A DNA stretch of 64,000 nucleotides from DATGLG01 sp035294245 (GTDB taxonomy: Bacteria > Pseudomonadota > Alphaproteobacteria > JACZXZ01). Numbering within the stretch: position 1 is the stretch's first letter; the number at the start of each line of letters is the position of its first letter. This document shows, piece after piece, positions 36,032 to 44,622 of this stretch. The position numbers were made by a program, and so were the translations under genes. The notes beneath the pieces are model-generated. The model worked only from the letters and a program-made list of their open reading frames with translations. It was not told the DNA's origin and did no database searches. The stretch spans positions 62,001 to 126,000 of the forward strand of contig DATGLG010000004.1 of the NCBI GenBank assembly GCA_035294245.1. Direction: 5' to 3'.

Positions 36032-37288
36032 CTATTCGCCGACGAAGCTTGCCGGGGCCGGGCTGATCACATGAGGCCCGGTCCGTTGGATCTCGAGGAT
36101 GGCAAGGCCGCGCTCGTTAAGCCCGTCGGCGCGGAAGCGGAAGATGCCATCGAGCCCGGCGAAGCCATCGGGATTGGTGAGGGCCTCGGCGCTGAAATTG
36201 GGCCCGCCGGCGCTTTTGGCGAGAACCGCGGCCAGCGCCGTCGCGTCATAGCCAAGGGTGGCGATGCGCGGCGGCGCGCTGCCATAGAGCTGGGTGTAAT
36301 GCTTCTCGAAATCGGCGCGCACCGCGGGATCGGGGGCGGGATACCAGCCGCCGAGCAAGGCGGGCTCCCGCCAGACATGAGGATCGTCCCACTGACCAGT
36401 GCCGAGAAGTCGGATCTTGGTGGTGTCGATGTCGTAATAGGGCAGAAGCGGCGCCAGGGCGATCAGGCGCTCGCCGCCCTCGGGCAGCATGACGGCATCG
36501 AAATTCCCGCTGTTCTTCGCGAGCTGGCGCACCGTATCGGCGGCGTCCTTGGCCGCCGGGTCATAGAGCTCGACATCGGTGACCTCTGCCCCGGCATTGC
36601 TCGCCGCCTGGCGCAGAAGATCGGCAATCGTCTGGCCGTAGACCGTATCGGGCACCACGGCCGCGAAGCGGTTGAGGCCCTGCGCGTGGGCATAGGCGAC
36701 GACGCGCGCGACCTGGCTGCGCGGAAGGAAGCCGATGAGGAAGACGCCATGTCCTGCGACATGCTCGTCGGTCGAGAAGGCGACGACATTGATCCCCGCC
36801 GCCTGGGCTACCGGTGCCACGGCGCCGACCTCGGCGGAGAAGAAGGGGCCGAGGATGAGCTTGGCGCCTTGACCGATCGCGGCCTGTGCGGCTTGCGCCG
36901 CGCCTTCGGCCGTTCCCTTGGTGTCGCCCGGCAGAAGCTCGAAATTGGCGTCGCCGAGATCGAACAGGGCCAGCTGCGCGGCGTTGAGAAGCGCCTGTCC
37001 GAGTCCCGCATTCGGGCCGCTCAAGGGCAGCAGCAGCGCGACTTTCGTCCCCGCGGGCAGCCCTGGAGGCGTCGTGGCGTTCTCCGCCGGCGGCGCATTC
37101 TCGAGGGGCGCCTCGGTGACAGCGGGCGGCGGCGGGGCAACGACCGCGGGGTGCGTTTGCGCCGGTGGTCCCTTCTCGGTAAGGTTCGCCCCTTGGCAGG
37201 CGGCGAGGGCGAGCGAGAGGAGAAAGGGCGCCAGAGCAAGCGGCGCGCGACCCAGCACCGACCCGAGGATTGTCGCGAGGCGACTCAA
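36032..37288 (-). CDS. LpoA/LppC-like penicillin-binding protein activator lipoprotein
   Basis: The 418-residue protein has a signal peptide ending in LSLALAAC (lipobox), a Pro/Ala-rich linker (about 36-75) and a periplasmic binding protein type I fold (about 78-400, starting KVALLLPLSGPNAGLGQALL). This matches the alphaproteobacterial penicillin-binding protein activator family related to LpoA, which stimulates outer-membrane-dependent peptidoglycan synthesis. TTG at 37288 is chosen because GGAG precedes it by seven bases and the signal peptide is then of normal length; a longer frame exists. Its start is back to back with that of rsmI on the other strand. Confidence 0.85.
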   Translation of the reverse strand: MSRLATILGSVLGRAPLALAPFLLSLALAACQGANLTEKGPPAQTHPAVVAPPPPAVTEAPLENAPPAENATTPPGLPAGTKVALLLPLSGPNAGLGQALLNAAQLALFDLGDANFELLPGDTKGTAEGAAQAAQAAIGQGAKLILGPFFSAEVGAVAPVAQAAGINVVAFSTDEHVAGHGVFLIGFLPRSQVARVVAYAHAQGLNRFAAVVPDTVYGQTIADLLRQAASNAGAEVTDVELYDPAAKDAADTVRQLAKNSGNFDAVMLPEGGERLIALAPLLPYYDIDTTKIRLLGTGQWDDPHVWREPALLGGWYPAPDPAVRADFEKHYTQLYGSAPPRIATLGYDATALAAVLAKSAGGPNFSAEALTNPDGFAGLDGIFRFRADGLNERGLAILEIQRTGPHVISPAPASFVGE

Positions 37289-37291
37289 GAA

Positions 37292-38257
37292 ATGGCTCCA
37301 ACACGGCAAGCGGAGGCAGGCGAGCCTAGCGGCTGCCCGACGCGAAGTAAACCAGAGTTGCGGCCGCATCCTCATGATCCCGCCGAGGCTGCGTCCGAGG
37401 CGCCGCGCCGGCTGGCCCCGGGGCTTCATCTCGTCGCGACGCCGATCGGCAATCTCCGCGACATCACCTTGCGCGCCCTCGACACCTTGCGCGGTGTCGA
37501 CCTTATCGCTTGCGAGGATACCCGCGTCACGGGGCGCCTCTGCGCCGCTTATGGCATCACGGCGCCGCTGACGCCCTATCACGAGCACAACGCGGCGCGC
37601 GCGCGGCCGCTCTTGATCGAGCGGCTCAAGGCGGGCGCGCGCATCGCCCTCGTCTCCGACGCCGGCACGCCGCTCGTCTCCGATCCGGGCTACAAGCTGG
37701 TAGGTGCGGCGATCGCCGCGGGGATCTCCGTCACCGCGGTCCCCGGCCCATCGGCACCGGTGACGGCATTGGCGCTCTCCGGCCTTCCGACGGACCGCTT
37801 TCTCTTCGCGGGCTTCCTGCCGGCCAAGCCGGCACAGCGACAGAAGACCCTCGCCGTCCTCGCCGCGGTGCCGGCCACGCTGCTGCTGTTCGAGACGGCG
37901 CCGCGGCTTGCCGCGGCTCTCGTCGACATCGTTGCCATATTGGGCGATCGCCCGGCGGCAATCTGCCGCGAGCTCACCAAGTTCCATGAGGAGGTGCGCC
38001 GGGGCATGCTGGCCGCGCTCGCCGCCCATTACCAGGAGGCCGGGCCCCCCAAGGGCGAGCTCGTGATCGTCATCGCACCACCCGCGGCCGCGGAGGCGCC
38101 GGCGGAGGAGGCGCTTGATGCGCTCCTCACCGATGCCTTGGCAGGTGGCGGCAGCCTGCGCGATGCCGTCGACAAGATCGTCGCCGCGACGGGATTGCCG
38201 CGGCGGCGTGTCTATGCGCGCGCGCTCACCATCGGTGCGCCCCACCGCGAGCGATGA
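37292..38257 (+). CDS. rsmI: 16S rRNA (cytidine(1402)-2'-O)-methyltransferase RsmI
   Basis: RsmI methylates the ribose of C1402 in 16S rRNA. The 321-residue protein has the tetrapyrrole-methylase fold with LHLVATPIGNLRDITLRAL, the EDTR motif, ALVSDAGTPLVSDPG and AVPGPSAPVTALALSG. About 44 residues precede the conserved domain, so the start could be later (for example a TTG near 37357). As drawn, it begins 3 bp from the divergent lipoprotein start, an order (lpoA-like, rsmI, yraN) typical of Proteobacteria. The stop overlaps yraN as ATGA. Confidence 0.94.
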   Translation: MAPTRQAEAGEPSGCPTRSKPELRPHPHDPAEAASEAPRRLAPGLHLVATPIGNLRDITLRALDTLRGVDLIACEDTRVTGRLCAAYGITAPLTPYHEHNAARARPLLIERLKAGARIALVSDAGTPLVSDPGYKLVGAAIAAGISVTAVPGPSAPVTALALSGLPTDRFLFAGFLPAKPAQRQKTLAVLAAVPATLLLFETAPRLAAALVDIVAILGDRPAAICRELTKFHEEVRRGMLAALAAHYQEAGPPKGELVIVIAPPAAAEAPAEEALDALLTDALAGGGSLRDAVDKIVAATGLPRRRVYARALTIGAPHRER

Positions 38258-38676
38258 GGTCGGAAAAGCCGAGGTTGCGGCGACTTGGTGCCGCGCACGC
38301 CTCCGCTGCGCGGCGGCGGCGCGCCTATCGCCGCGGCCGCTTGTCGGAGGCGATCTGCCGCCTGGTGCTGCGGTGCAAGGGCTATCGCATCCTGGCGCAG
38401 AATTATCACAGCCCCGTCGGCGAGGTCGACATCATTGCCCGCCGCGGCGCCATGCTCATCCTCGTCGAAGTCAAGGCGCGGCAGCGCCTGGAGGACGCCG
38501 CAGAAGCCGTTGGCGCGCGGCAGCGGCAGCGCATCGCGCGCGCCGCGACGGCTTTCCTCGCGCAGAACCGGCATCTTTCCGCTTTGAGCGTCCGCTTCGA
38601 CGTGATGCTGGTGCGATCTTGGCGATGGCCCCGCCACATCGCGAATGCCTGGCAGAGCGAGGAGCGCTCGCGATAG
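38254..38676 (+). CDS. UPF0102 family YraN-like endonuclease-fold protein
   Basis: The 140-residue protein has the restriction-endonuclease-like core of UPF0102: an Arg-rich N-terminus, GYRILAQNYHSPVGEVDIIA, then LILVEVKAR, giving the E...D...E-x-K active-site pattern. Its cellular role is not established. It overlaps rsmI by 4 bp and so is co-translated with it. The N-terminal 25 residues are extremely basic, longer than in many relatives. Confidence 0.88.
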   Translation: MRSEKPRLRRLGAAHASAARRRRAYRRGRLSEAICRLVLRCKGYRILAQNYHSPVGEVDIIARRGAMLILVEVKARQRLEDAAEAVGARQRQRIARAATAFLAQNRHLSALSVRFDVMLVRSWRWPRHIANAWQSEERSR

Positions 38677-38740
38677 CGCCATGAGCCCGCTGTCGATCGC
38701 GCGTGACCCGGCGCGCGCTCCTTGCTTAATATAAGGGCGC

Positions 38741-39622
38741 ATGACGCAAAGCGGGCGATCCCGGACAGAAACGGCCTTGGGCAGCGGCGAGGCGGATCCG
38801 CGCGCCTATCTGCGCGGCCTCGCCGAGCGCGCGGATAGCGAGATCGATCTTCCCGTCGCGGCGCTCGCCCTCGCGGCCCTCGACCGGCCGCACGTCTCGC
38901 TCGAGCGTTATTGCGAGCATCTGACCGTATTGTCGCGCGACGTGAGCGCGTGCGCGAAAAAAATCGCGCCGGATGAGGACACGCTTGCGCGGCGCATCGC
39001 GACCCTCAACGAGGTGATCTACGGCGGCCACGGCTATCGCGGCGACAGCCTCAATTACGACGACATCCAGAACGCCAACCTGATACGCGTCATCGACCGG
39101 CGCCGCGGCCTGCCGGTCGCCCTCGGCATTCTCTACATCCACGCGGCGCGCTCGCAGGGCTGGGAGGTGGCGGGCATCAACTTCCCCGCCCATTTCATGG
39201 TCCGTCTCCAGCATCGCGGCCAGCGCGCCATTATCGATCCCTTCAATGAAGGAACGGTGCGCGAGGTGGCAGAGCTGCGCGAGATGCTGAAGACCAGCCA
39301 CGGGCAGAAGGCCGAGCTCGACCCCAGCCACTACGCCGCCGTCGGCAACCGCGCGATCCTGTTGCGCCTCCAGAACAATCTCAAGCTTCGCCTCATGCAG
39401 GGCGGCGACAATGAGAGGGCCCTCGCCGTGGTCGAAAGCATGCTGCTCTTCGCGCCTGGCGAATTCCATCTCTGGCATGATTGCGGCATGCTGCATGCCA
39501 AGATCGGGAACTTGCGGTCGGCCATCGCTGCGCTCGAGACCTTCCTCGCCCGCGTCAAGGAGGACGGGCCCCGCCACCACGCCGCGACGCTCCTTCAGCA
39601 AATTCGCACGCGGCTCAACTAG
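38741..39622 (+). CDS. SirB1-like transglutaminase-fold protein with TPR-like C-terminus
   Basis: The 293-residue protein matches the SirB1 family: a transglutaminase-like domain (about 60-200) with TLNEVIYGGHGYRGD, RRGLPVALGILYIHAARSQG and VAGINFPAHFMVRL, followed by a TPR-like helical part (about 215-290). The usual catalytic Cys of transglutaminases is not obvious, and members are of unknown activity. It sits between yraN and gshB in the same direction, with gaps of 64 and 114 bp. Confidence 0.82.
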   Translation: MTQSGRSRTETALGSGEADPRAYLRGLAERADSEIDLPVAALALAALDRPHVSLERYCEHLTVLSRDVSACAKKIAPDEDTLARRIATLNEVIYGGHGYRGDSLNYDDIQNANLIRVIDRRRGLPVALGILYIHAARSQGWEVAGINFPAHFMVRLQHRGQRAIIDPFNEGTVREVAELREMLKTSHGQKAELDPSHYAAVGNRAILLRLQNNLKLRLMQGGDNERALAVVESMLLFAPGEFHLWHDCGMLHAKIGNLRSAIAALETFLARVKEDGPRHHAATLLQQIRTRLN

Positions 39623-39736
39623 CCGGCCACGCGGGCTCCTCGCCCCCTTTTCCGGTTGGCGCGCGGCGCGGCGCGGCTATAGTTCTCCCGCGGAACCGTG
39701 CCGAGCGAGCCGGACCCGGCCTTCCAGGGAGCGCAA

Positions 39737-40702
39737 ATGAGCCTCGCCGTCGCCATCCAGATGGACCCCATCGAAGCCATCAACATCGATACGGACAGCA
39801 CCTTCGTGCTGGCGCTCGAGGCCCAGCGGCGCGGCCACGCCTTGTGGCATTACCTGCCGCAGCAGCTCGTGCTGCGGGACGGGCGCCTCTATGCCCGCGC
39901 GCGGCGCCTCGAGGTGCGGCGCGAGCGCGGCCGCCATTACACTCTCGGTGGCGAGGAAAACCTCGATCTCAGCGCCATGGACATTGTCCTCATGCGCCAG
40001 GATCCGCCCTTCGACATCGCCTATATCACGGCGACCCATCTCCTCGAGCACATCCATCCGCGAACGCTCGTGGTGAACGATCCCGTCCATGTGCGGAACG
40101 CGCCCGAGAAGCTCTTCGTCACCCATTTCAAGGGGCTCATGCCCCCGACCCTGATCACGAGCGACAAGCGGGAGATCGCCAGCTTCCGCGCCGAGCACGG
40201 CGATATCGTGGTGAAGCCGCTCTTCGGCAATGGCGGCGCCGATGTCTTTCACCTCGGTCCCGAGGACGAGAACTTCAACGCGCTCATCGAGATGTTCACG
40301 CGGCTCTTCCGCGAGCCGATCATCGTGCAGCGCTACATTCCCGAGATCCGCCAAGGCGACAAGCGCATCATCCTCGTCGACGGCAAGCCCGCCGGCGCCG
40401 TGGCGCGCATCCCCAGGAAAGGGGAGGCGCGCGCCAACCTCCACGCCGGCGCCAGCCCGGCCAAGGCGACGCTGACCGCGCGTGATCGCGAGATCTGCCA
40501 GGCGATCGGGCCGGTTCTCAGGGAGCGCGGCCTCGTCTTCGTCGGCATCGACGTGATCGGCGCCTATCTCACCGAGATCAATGTGACCTCGCCGACGGGC
40601 ATCCAGGAGATCAATCGGCTTGACGGCACCGCCATCGAGATCGAGCTGTGGAATGCCATCGAGGCGCGCTTCAACGCCCGCCACAACCTCCGGCCCATCT
40701 AA
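39737..40702 (+). CDS. gshB: Glutathione synthetase
   Basis: GshB joins gamma-glutamylcysteine and glycine to make glutathione. The 321-residue protein has the N-terminal domain (AVAIQMDPIEAINIDTDSTF) and an ATP-grasp domain with LMPPTLITSDK, DIVVKPLFGNGGADVF, then VGIDVIGAYLTEINVTSPTG. The ATG at 39737 follows AGGGAG by six bases; an upstream GTG would add 13 residues without conservation. The rsmI-yraN-gshB order is common in Alphaproteobacteria. Confidence 0.95.
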   Translation: MSLAVAIQMDPIEAINIDTDSTFVLALEAQRRGHALWHYLPQQLVLRDGRLYARARRLEVRRERGRHYTLGGEENLDLSAMDIVLMRQDPPFDIAYITATHLLEHIHPRTLVVNDPVHVRNAPEKLFVTHFKGLMPPTLITSDKREIASFRAEHGDIVVKPLFGNGGADVFHLGPEDENFNALIEMFTRLFREPIIVQRYIPEIRQGDKRIILVDGKPAGAVARIPRKGEARANLHAGASPAKATLTARDREICQAIGPVLRERGLVFVGIDVIGAYLTEINVTSPTGIQEINRLDGTAIEIELWNAIEARFNARHNLRPI

Positions 40703-41015
40703 GCCATCGCCGGAATTTTGTTGCTATAGCGAAATCATGGCGGAAGCTCTGGAGTTTATCTCCTTGATTCTCGTTTCTTTAACGAAACGATGTCGGCGAT
40801 CAGACGTTGCGCAACATTCAACGTGACTAAAGTCAATACCCTTCCGTCCGGCTGGCTTTACCGATCCTTCACGTCTCCGCCCTATACCGGAACGAACCGC
40901 TCCGGCGGAGGCCTGGCCGCAACATCCGCCCTCCGACCGAGCCAAAATGCGACGACGCAGCCGAGCGGCCGCGGGAGGCGTCAGGCGTGCATCTCAGCCA
41001 TTCGCCGAGGATGTC
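40703..41015 (+). other. Intergenic region with three closely spaced palindromes
   Basis: No coding frame is convincing here. Three dyads lie within 65 bp: TCGTTTC/GAAACGA with a 6-base gap (40771-40790), the perfect GTTGCGCAAC (40806-40815) and TGACT/AGTCA with a 2-base gap (40824-40835). The stretch is AT-richer than its surroundings. It could hold operators for the chemoreceptor gene or hairpins at the end of gshB, but there is no T tract for termination. Confidence 0.5.
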
Positions 41016-43805
41016 ATGACGATCATCGAGATGACCCCTCCTTCCGGGAGAACCGCCAAAGGGCGACGCCGCTTCGGCATCGGTCCGCGCCTTTTCCTCG
41101 CTTTCGGCGCGACCGCGTTCATGACCGTCGTGGCGTCGGGGATCGCCTGGCTGATCTTCGGCGGGATCGGCAATGCGCTCCTCGAGGTCACGGGATCGGG
41201 GGTGCCGGCGATCACCTCGGCGCTGCGCCTCTCCCAGGAAACCGCCGAGCTCGCCGCCGCGGCGCCGGAACTGAGCCTCGCCGAGAGCGAGGACGCGCGG
41301 AAGCAGGGGGCTGCGAATCTGACCAAGCGCCTCGACAATCTCGGCACTCTCGTCGCCGCCATCGCGGCCGGCGAGAAGAACAATGCGGAGGTGAAGAAGA
41401 TCCAGGAGGATCGGCAGCTCATCGCCTCCGCCATCGAGGCCCTGGACAACAGCGTCAAGCGACGGTTGGAGCTGAGCGCCCGGCGCGCGGCACTCGGCAA
41501 ATCGGTCACCGACCTTCACCAGAAATTCATTGCGACGGTGATTCCCCTGGTCGATGACGCAAACACGGCACTCAGGGTTTCGGGCGGCACCGTCAGCGTC
41601 GGCGAAGGCAGGGCATTCCAGGACCTGATGAACGGCAGCGTCGGAGCGCTCCGCGTCATTCTCGAGATCCGCGCGACCGGCCATCAGCTGAGCGGCCTCC
41701 TGAGCGAGGCGCTTCAGACCAAGACCGTCGATCAGCTCAACGCCCTGGCGCATCGGTTCGATGACGCCGCGAGCACTGCGCGCGCGGATATCGTCAACCT
41801 CCCCGATGCCGTGCTCGCCAATAAGCTCACGACGCTTTTGGGCAGCCTCACCGCCCTCGGCACCGGCGAGACCGGCATCTTCCACCTGAAGCAACAGGCG
41901 CTCAATCCCGGCAAGCTCAAGCCCGAAGACTTGCAGGCGACCCTCAAGAGCCTGGAGCAGGCGCCCAAGGCGATCGCCGCCATGGACCAGGATTTCCAGT
42001 CCTCCCTCCAGCCCATGGTCGACGATGTCAATCGCGATCTCCGCGCCAAGGCGGGGCAGACCGCGAAGAGCTCCCAAGCCGCGATCAACGAGCTGATGAA
42101 CGGCGGCGTGGCCTCGATCCGGCGCGTGCTCGAGATCCATGCCGACGGCAATCTAATCGCCGGGCTCCTCATCGCGGCGCTGAACGCGACCGATACGGCG
42201 GCACTGGAGCCGATGGAAGAGCGCTTCAAGGCGGCGGCCGCGCATCTCAAGCAGAACGTCGATGGCTTGGGCCAGGCGACCGAGGCCGCGGCGCAAACGA
42301 CCAAGGATGCCACAGGTGTGGCGCCCGGCGGGTCCTCGACGGGCCTCGACGCGGAGAAGGTGAAGGCGTTGCAGAGCGAGGTCCGTCAGCTGATCGCCTA
42401 TGGCGAAGGGGATAACGGCGTCTTCAGGCTGCGCCAATTCGAGCTCGACAGCATCTCGACGGCCCAGATCGCGCTGCGCGCCAACCGCGCGCTCTCGGCC
42501 CAGCTCGCCCAGGAGGTGGACAAGCTGACCGCCGCCAAGCAAGCCGAGATCGGCACGCTCGCGGCGCGGGCGGACGCGGCCATCAAGAACGGGAGGCAGC
42601 TTCTCATCGCCATCGCCCTCGGCAGCTTGGTCATTGCCATGCTCATCGCCTGGCTCTACGCCGGCCGCAACCTCACCCGCCGCCTGAAGCGGCTGGCCGC
42701 GGGAATGAACGTCCTCGCCTCGGGCAATCTCGATGTGGATGTGCCGACCGGCGGCTCGGACGAGATCGCGGCCATGGCGGCGGCCATGCAGGTGTTCAAG
42801 GAGAACGCCATCGAGCGGCGGCGCTTGCGCGAGGAGCAGGCGGCGAACGAGAAGCGCGCTGCCGAGGAGCGTGAGCGCGCCGCCGCCGAGCGCCGCGAGG
42901 CCGAGCGCAAGGCGGAGGAAGCCCAGCGCGAGGCCCAGGCGCGCGCAGCCGAGGAGAAGCGCGCCGCAATGATGGAGCTCGCGGCCGAGCTCGAAGCGAG
43001 CGTCATGGGCATCGTCGAGAGCCTGACCCAGGCCTCGGCGGATATGCACAGCACCGCCAAGACGCTGAGCGCCACAGCCCACGAGACAAGCCAGACCACG
43101 ACGATGGTCGCTTCCGCCGCGGCCCAGGCCTCGGCCAATGTGCAGACCGTCGCAGCCGCGGCCGAGCAGATGGCGGGCTCGATCGGCGAGATCGGCCGCC
43201 AGGTCGGCGAATCGACCAAGATCGCCGGCCGCGCCGTCGACGAGGCGACGCGGACCGACGGCACCGTCAAAGGATTGGCCGAGGCGGCCCAGAAGATCGG
43301 CGAGGTCGTCAACCTGATCAACGACATCGCGGGGCAGACGAACCTTCTCGCTCTCAACGCGACGATCGAGGCGGCGCGCGCGGGAGAGGCGGGCAAGGGC
43401 TTTGCCGTGGTCGCCTCCGAGGTGAAGGCCTTGGCCAATCAGACGGCGAAAGCGACCGAGGAGATCTCGAGCCAGATCGGGGCCATGCAGAGCGCGACCG
43501 GCGATGCCGTCTCGGCGATCCGCACCATTGGCGGCACCATCGCCCAGATCAGCGAGATCGCGACCACGATCGCCTCGGCGATCGAGGAGCAGGGGGCGGC
43601 CACTCAGGAGATCGCGCGCAACGTGCAGCAGGCCGCGACGGGGACCAGCCAGGTCTCGGCCAATATCGTCGAGGTGACGCGCGGCGCCGGCGAGACCGGC
43701 ACCGCCGCCGCCCAGGTCCTGAGCGCCGCCGACGCGCTGGCGCGGCAATCGGACATGCTGTCGCAACAGGTGCGCAAGGTGCTCGCCCAGATCCGAAGCA
43801 TGTAG
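41016..43805 (+). CDS. Methyl-accepting chemotaxis protein with duplicated periplasmic sensor
   Basis: The 929-residue receptor has a first membrane segment (about 24-48), a long periplasmic part (about 50-525), a second segment (about 528-549), HAMP (about 550-605), an Ala/Glu/Arg-rich coiled coil (about 610-655) and a methyl-accepting signalling domain with the hairpin tip motif GQTNLLALNATIEAARAGE. The periplasmic part is much longer than usual and contains two similar units, marked by DLMNGSVGALRVILEI (about 203) and ELMNGGVASIRRVLEI (about 358). No CheR-binding pentapeptide ends the protein. The ATG at 41016 follows GAGG. No che genes are nearby. Confidence 0.92.
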   Translation: MTIIEMTPPSGRTAKGRRRFGIGPRLFLAFGATAFMTVVASGIAWLIFGGIGNALLEVTGSGVPAITSALRLSQETAELAAAAPELSLAESEDARKQGAANLTKRLDNLGTLVAAIAAGEKNNAEVKKIQEDRQLIASAIEALDNSVKRRLELSARRAALGKSVTDLHQKFIATVIPLVDDANTALRVSGGTVSVGEGRAFQDLMNGSVGALRVILEIRATGHQLSGLLSEALQTKTVDQLNALAHRFDDAASTARADIVNLPDAVLANKLTTLLGSLTALGTGETGIFHLKQQALNPGKLKPEDLQATLKSLEQAPKAIAAMDQDFQSSLQPMVDDVNRDLRAKAGQTAKSSQAAINELMNGGVASIRRVLEIHADGNLIAGLLIAALNATDTAALEPMEERFKAAAAHLKQNVDGLGQATEAAAQTTKDATGVAPGGSSTGLDAEKVKALQSEVRQLIAYGEGDNGVFRLRQFELDSISTAQIALRANRALSAQLAQEVDKLTAAKQAEIGTLAARADAAIKNGRQLLIAIALGSLVIAMLIAWLYAGRNLTRRLKRLAAGMNVLASGNLDVDVPTGGSDEIAAMAAAMQVFKENAIERRRLREEQAANEKRAAEERERAAAERREAERKAEEAQREAQARAAEEKRAAMMELAAELEASVMGIVESLTQASADMHSTAKTLSATAHETSQTTTMVASAAAQASANVQTVAAAAEQMAGSIGEIGRQVGESTKIAGRAVDEATRTDGTVKGLAEAAQKIGEVVNLINDIAGQTNLLALNATIEAARAGEAGKGFAVVASEVKALANQTAKATEEISSQIGAMQSATGDAVSAIRTIGGTIAQISEIATTIASAIEEQGAATQEIARNVQQAATGTSQVSANIVEVTRGAGETGTAAAQVLSAADALARQSDMLSQQVRKVLAQIRSM

Positions 43806-43815
43806 GTGCCGCTCC

Positions 43816-44508
43816 TCAGCGCGGCCGCGCGCCAACCTCGTCGAGATGGGCGAGCATGTCGGAGGGGTCCTGATAGACCCGATAGGCGCCGGCGCGTTCC
43901 AGCTCGTCCTGGCCGTAGCCGCCGGAGAGGAGCCCGACGCCAAGGGCGCGGGCGCGCCGCGCCGCCAATAGGTCCCAGACGCTGTCGCCGACCACCACTG
44001 CATGATCGATCGCGACCCCGAGGCGCGCCGCGGCGGCGAGGAAGAGGTCGGGATCGGGCTTGGCGTATCGCACCTGGTCGCGCGTGACCACCGGCACACG
44101 CTCGAGATCGACCCCGAGGGCCTCCAGAGTCGGTCGCGCGCTCATCATGCGGCCGCTCGTGGCAATCGCCCAGGGCACTGCGGACTTGGTGAGATGGGCA
44201 AGGAGCTCGCGGGCACCGGGCAAGACACGGATTTGCGTCGCGCGGCGCAGATAGGCCTCGGCATGGAGGCGCTGCAGCGTCTCGACCAAGGCCGGGGTGA
44301 TCTCGAGCCCGGTCTCTCGCAGCAGCGCATTGGTGAAAAGGCCACCGCTCATGCCGATGCGGCGGTGGATGCGCCAGACCGAGAGCTCGATGCCCGTCTG
44401 CTCCAGGGCCTCGTGCCAGGCCAAGACGTGCTGATAGACGCTGTCGACCAGGGTACCGTCGAGATCGAAGAGGAAAGCGGCCGTTGCGGCCCTTGTCTCG
44501 CTCATCAT
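43816..44508 (-). CDS. HAD-superfamily phosphatase (subfamily IA)
   Basis: The 230-residue protein has Asp15 and Asp17 in FLFDLDGTLVDSV, the Ser of ATSGRM, the Lys of YAKPDPDLF and the acidic motif VVGDSVWDLLAA, so it is a complete HAD hydrolase of the phosphoglycolate/beta-phosphoglucomutase-like branch. The substrate is unknown. The start is a double ATG at 44508/44505 after AAGGAG. It converges with the chemoreceptor gene (10 bp apart) and is divergent from comM. Confidence 0.87.
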   Translation of the reverse strand: MMSETRAATAAFLFDLDGTLVDSVYQHVLAWHEALEQTGIELSVWRIHRRIGMSGGLFTNALLRETGLEITPALVETLQRLHAEAYLRRATQIRVLPGARELLAHLTKSAVPWAIATSGRMMSARPTLEALGVDLERVPVVTRDQVRYAKPDPDLFLAAAARLGVAIDHAVVVGDSVWDLLAARRARALGVGLLSGGYGQDELERAGAYRVYQDPSDMLAHLDEVGARPR

Positions 44509-44622
44509 GGGCTCCTTCCCGAGGAGGTCATCGCCGAGGCATTCGGCGTCACGCCGCCCCTGGTGCGTCGCCGACGCACCCCGTAATATCGCGCCGCGGT
44601 TGAGGGGCGGGGGCGTTCACCT

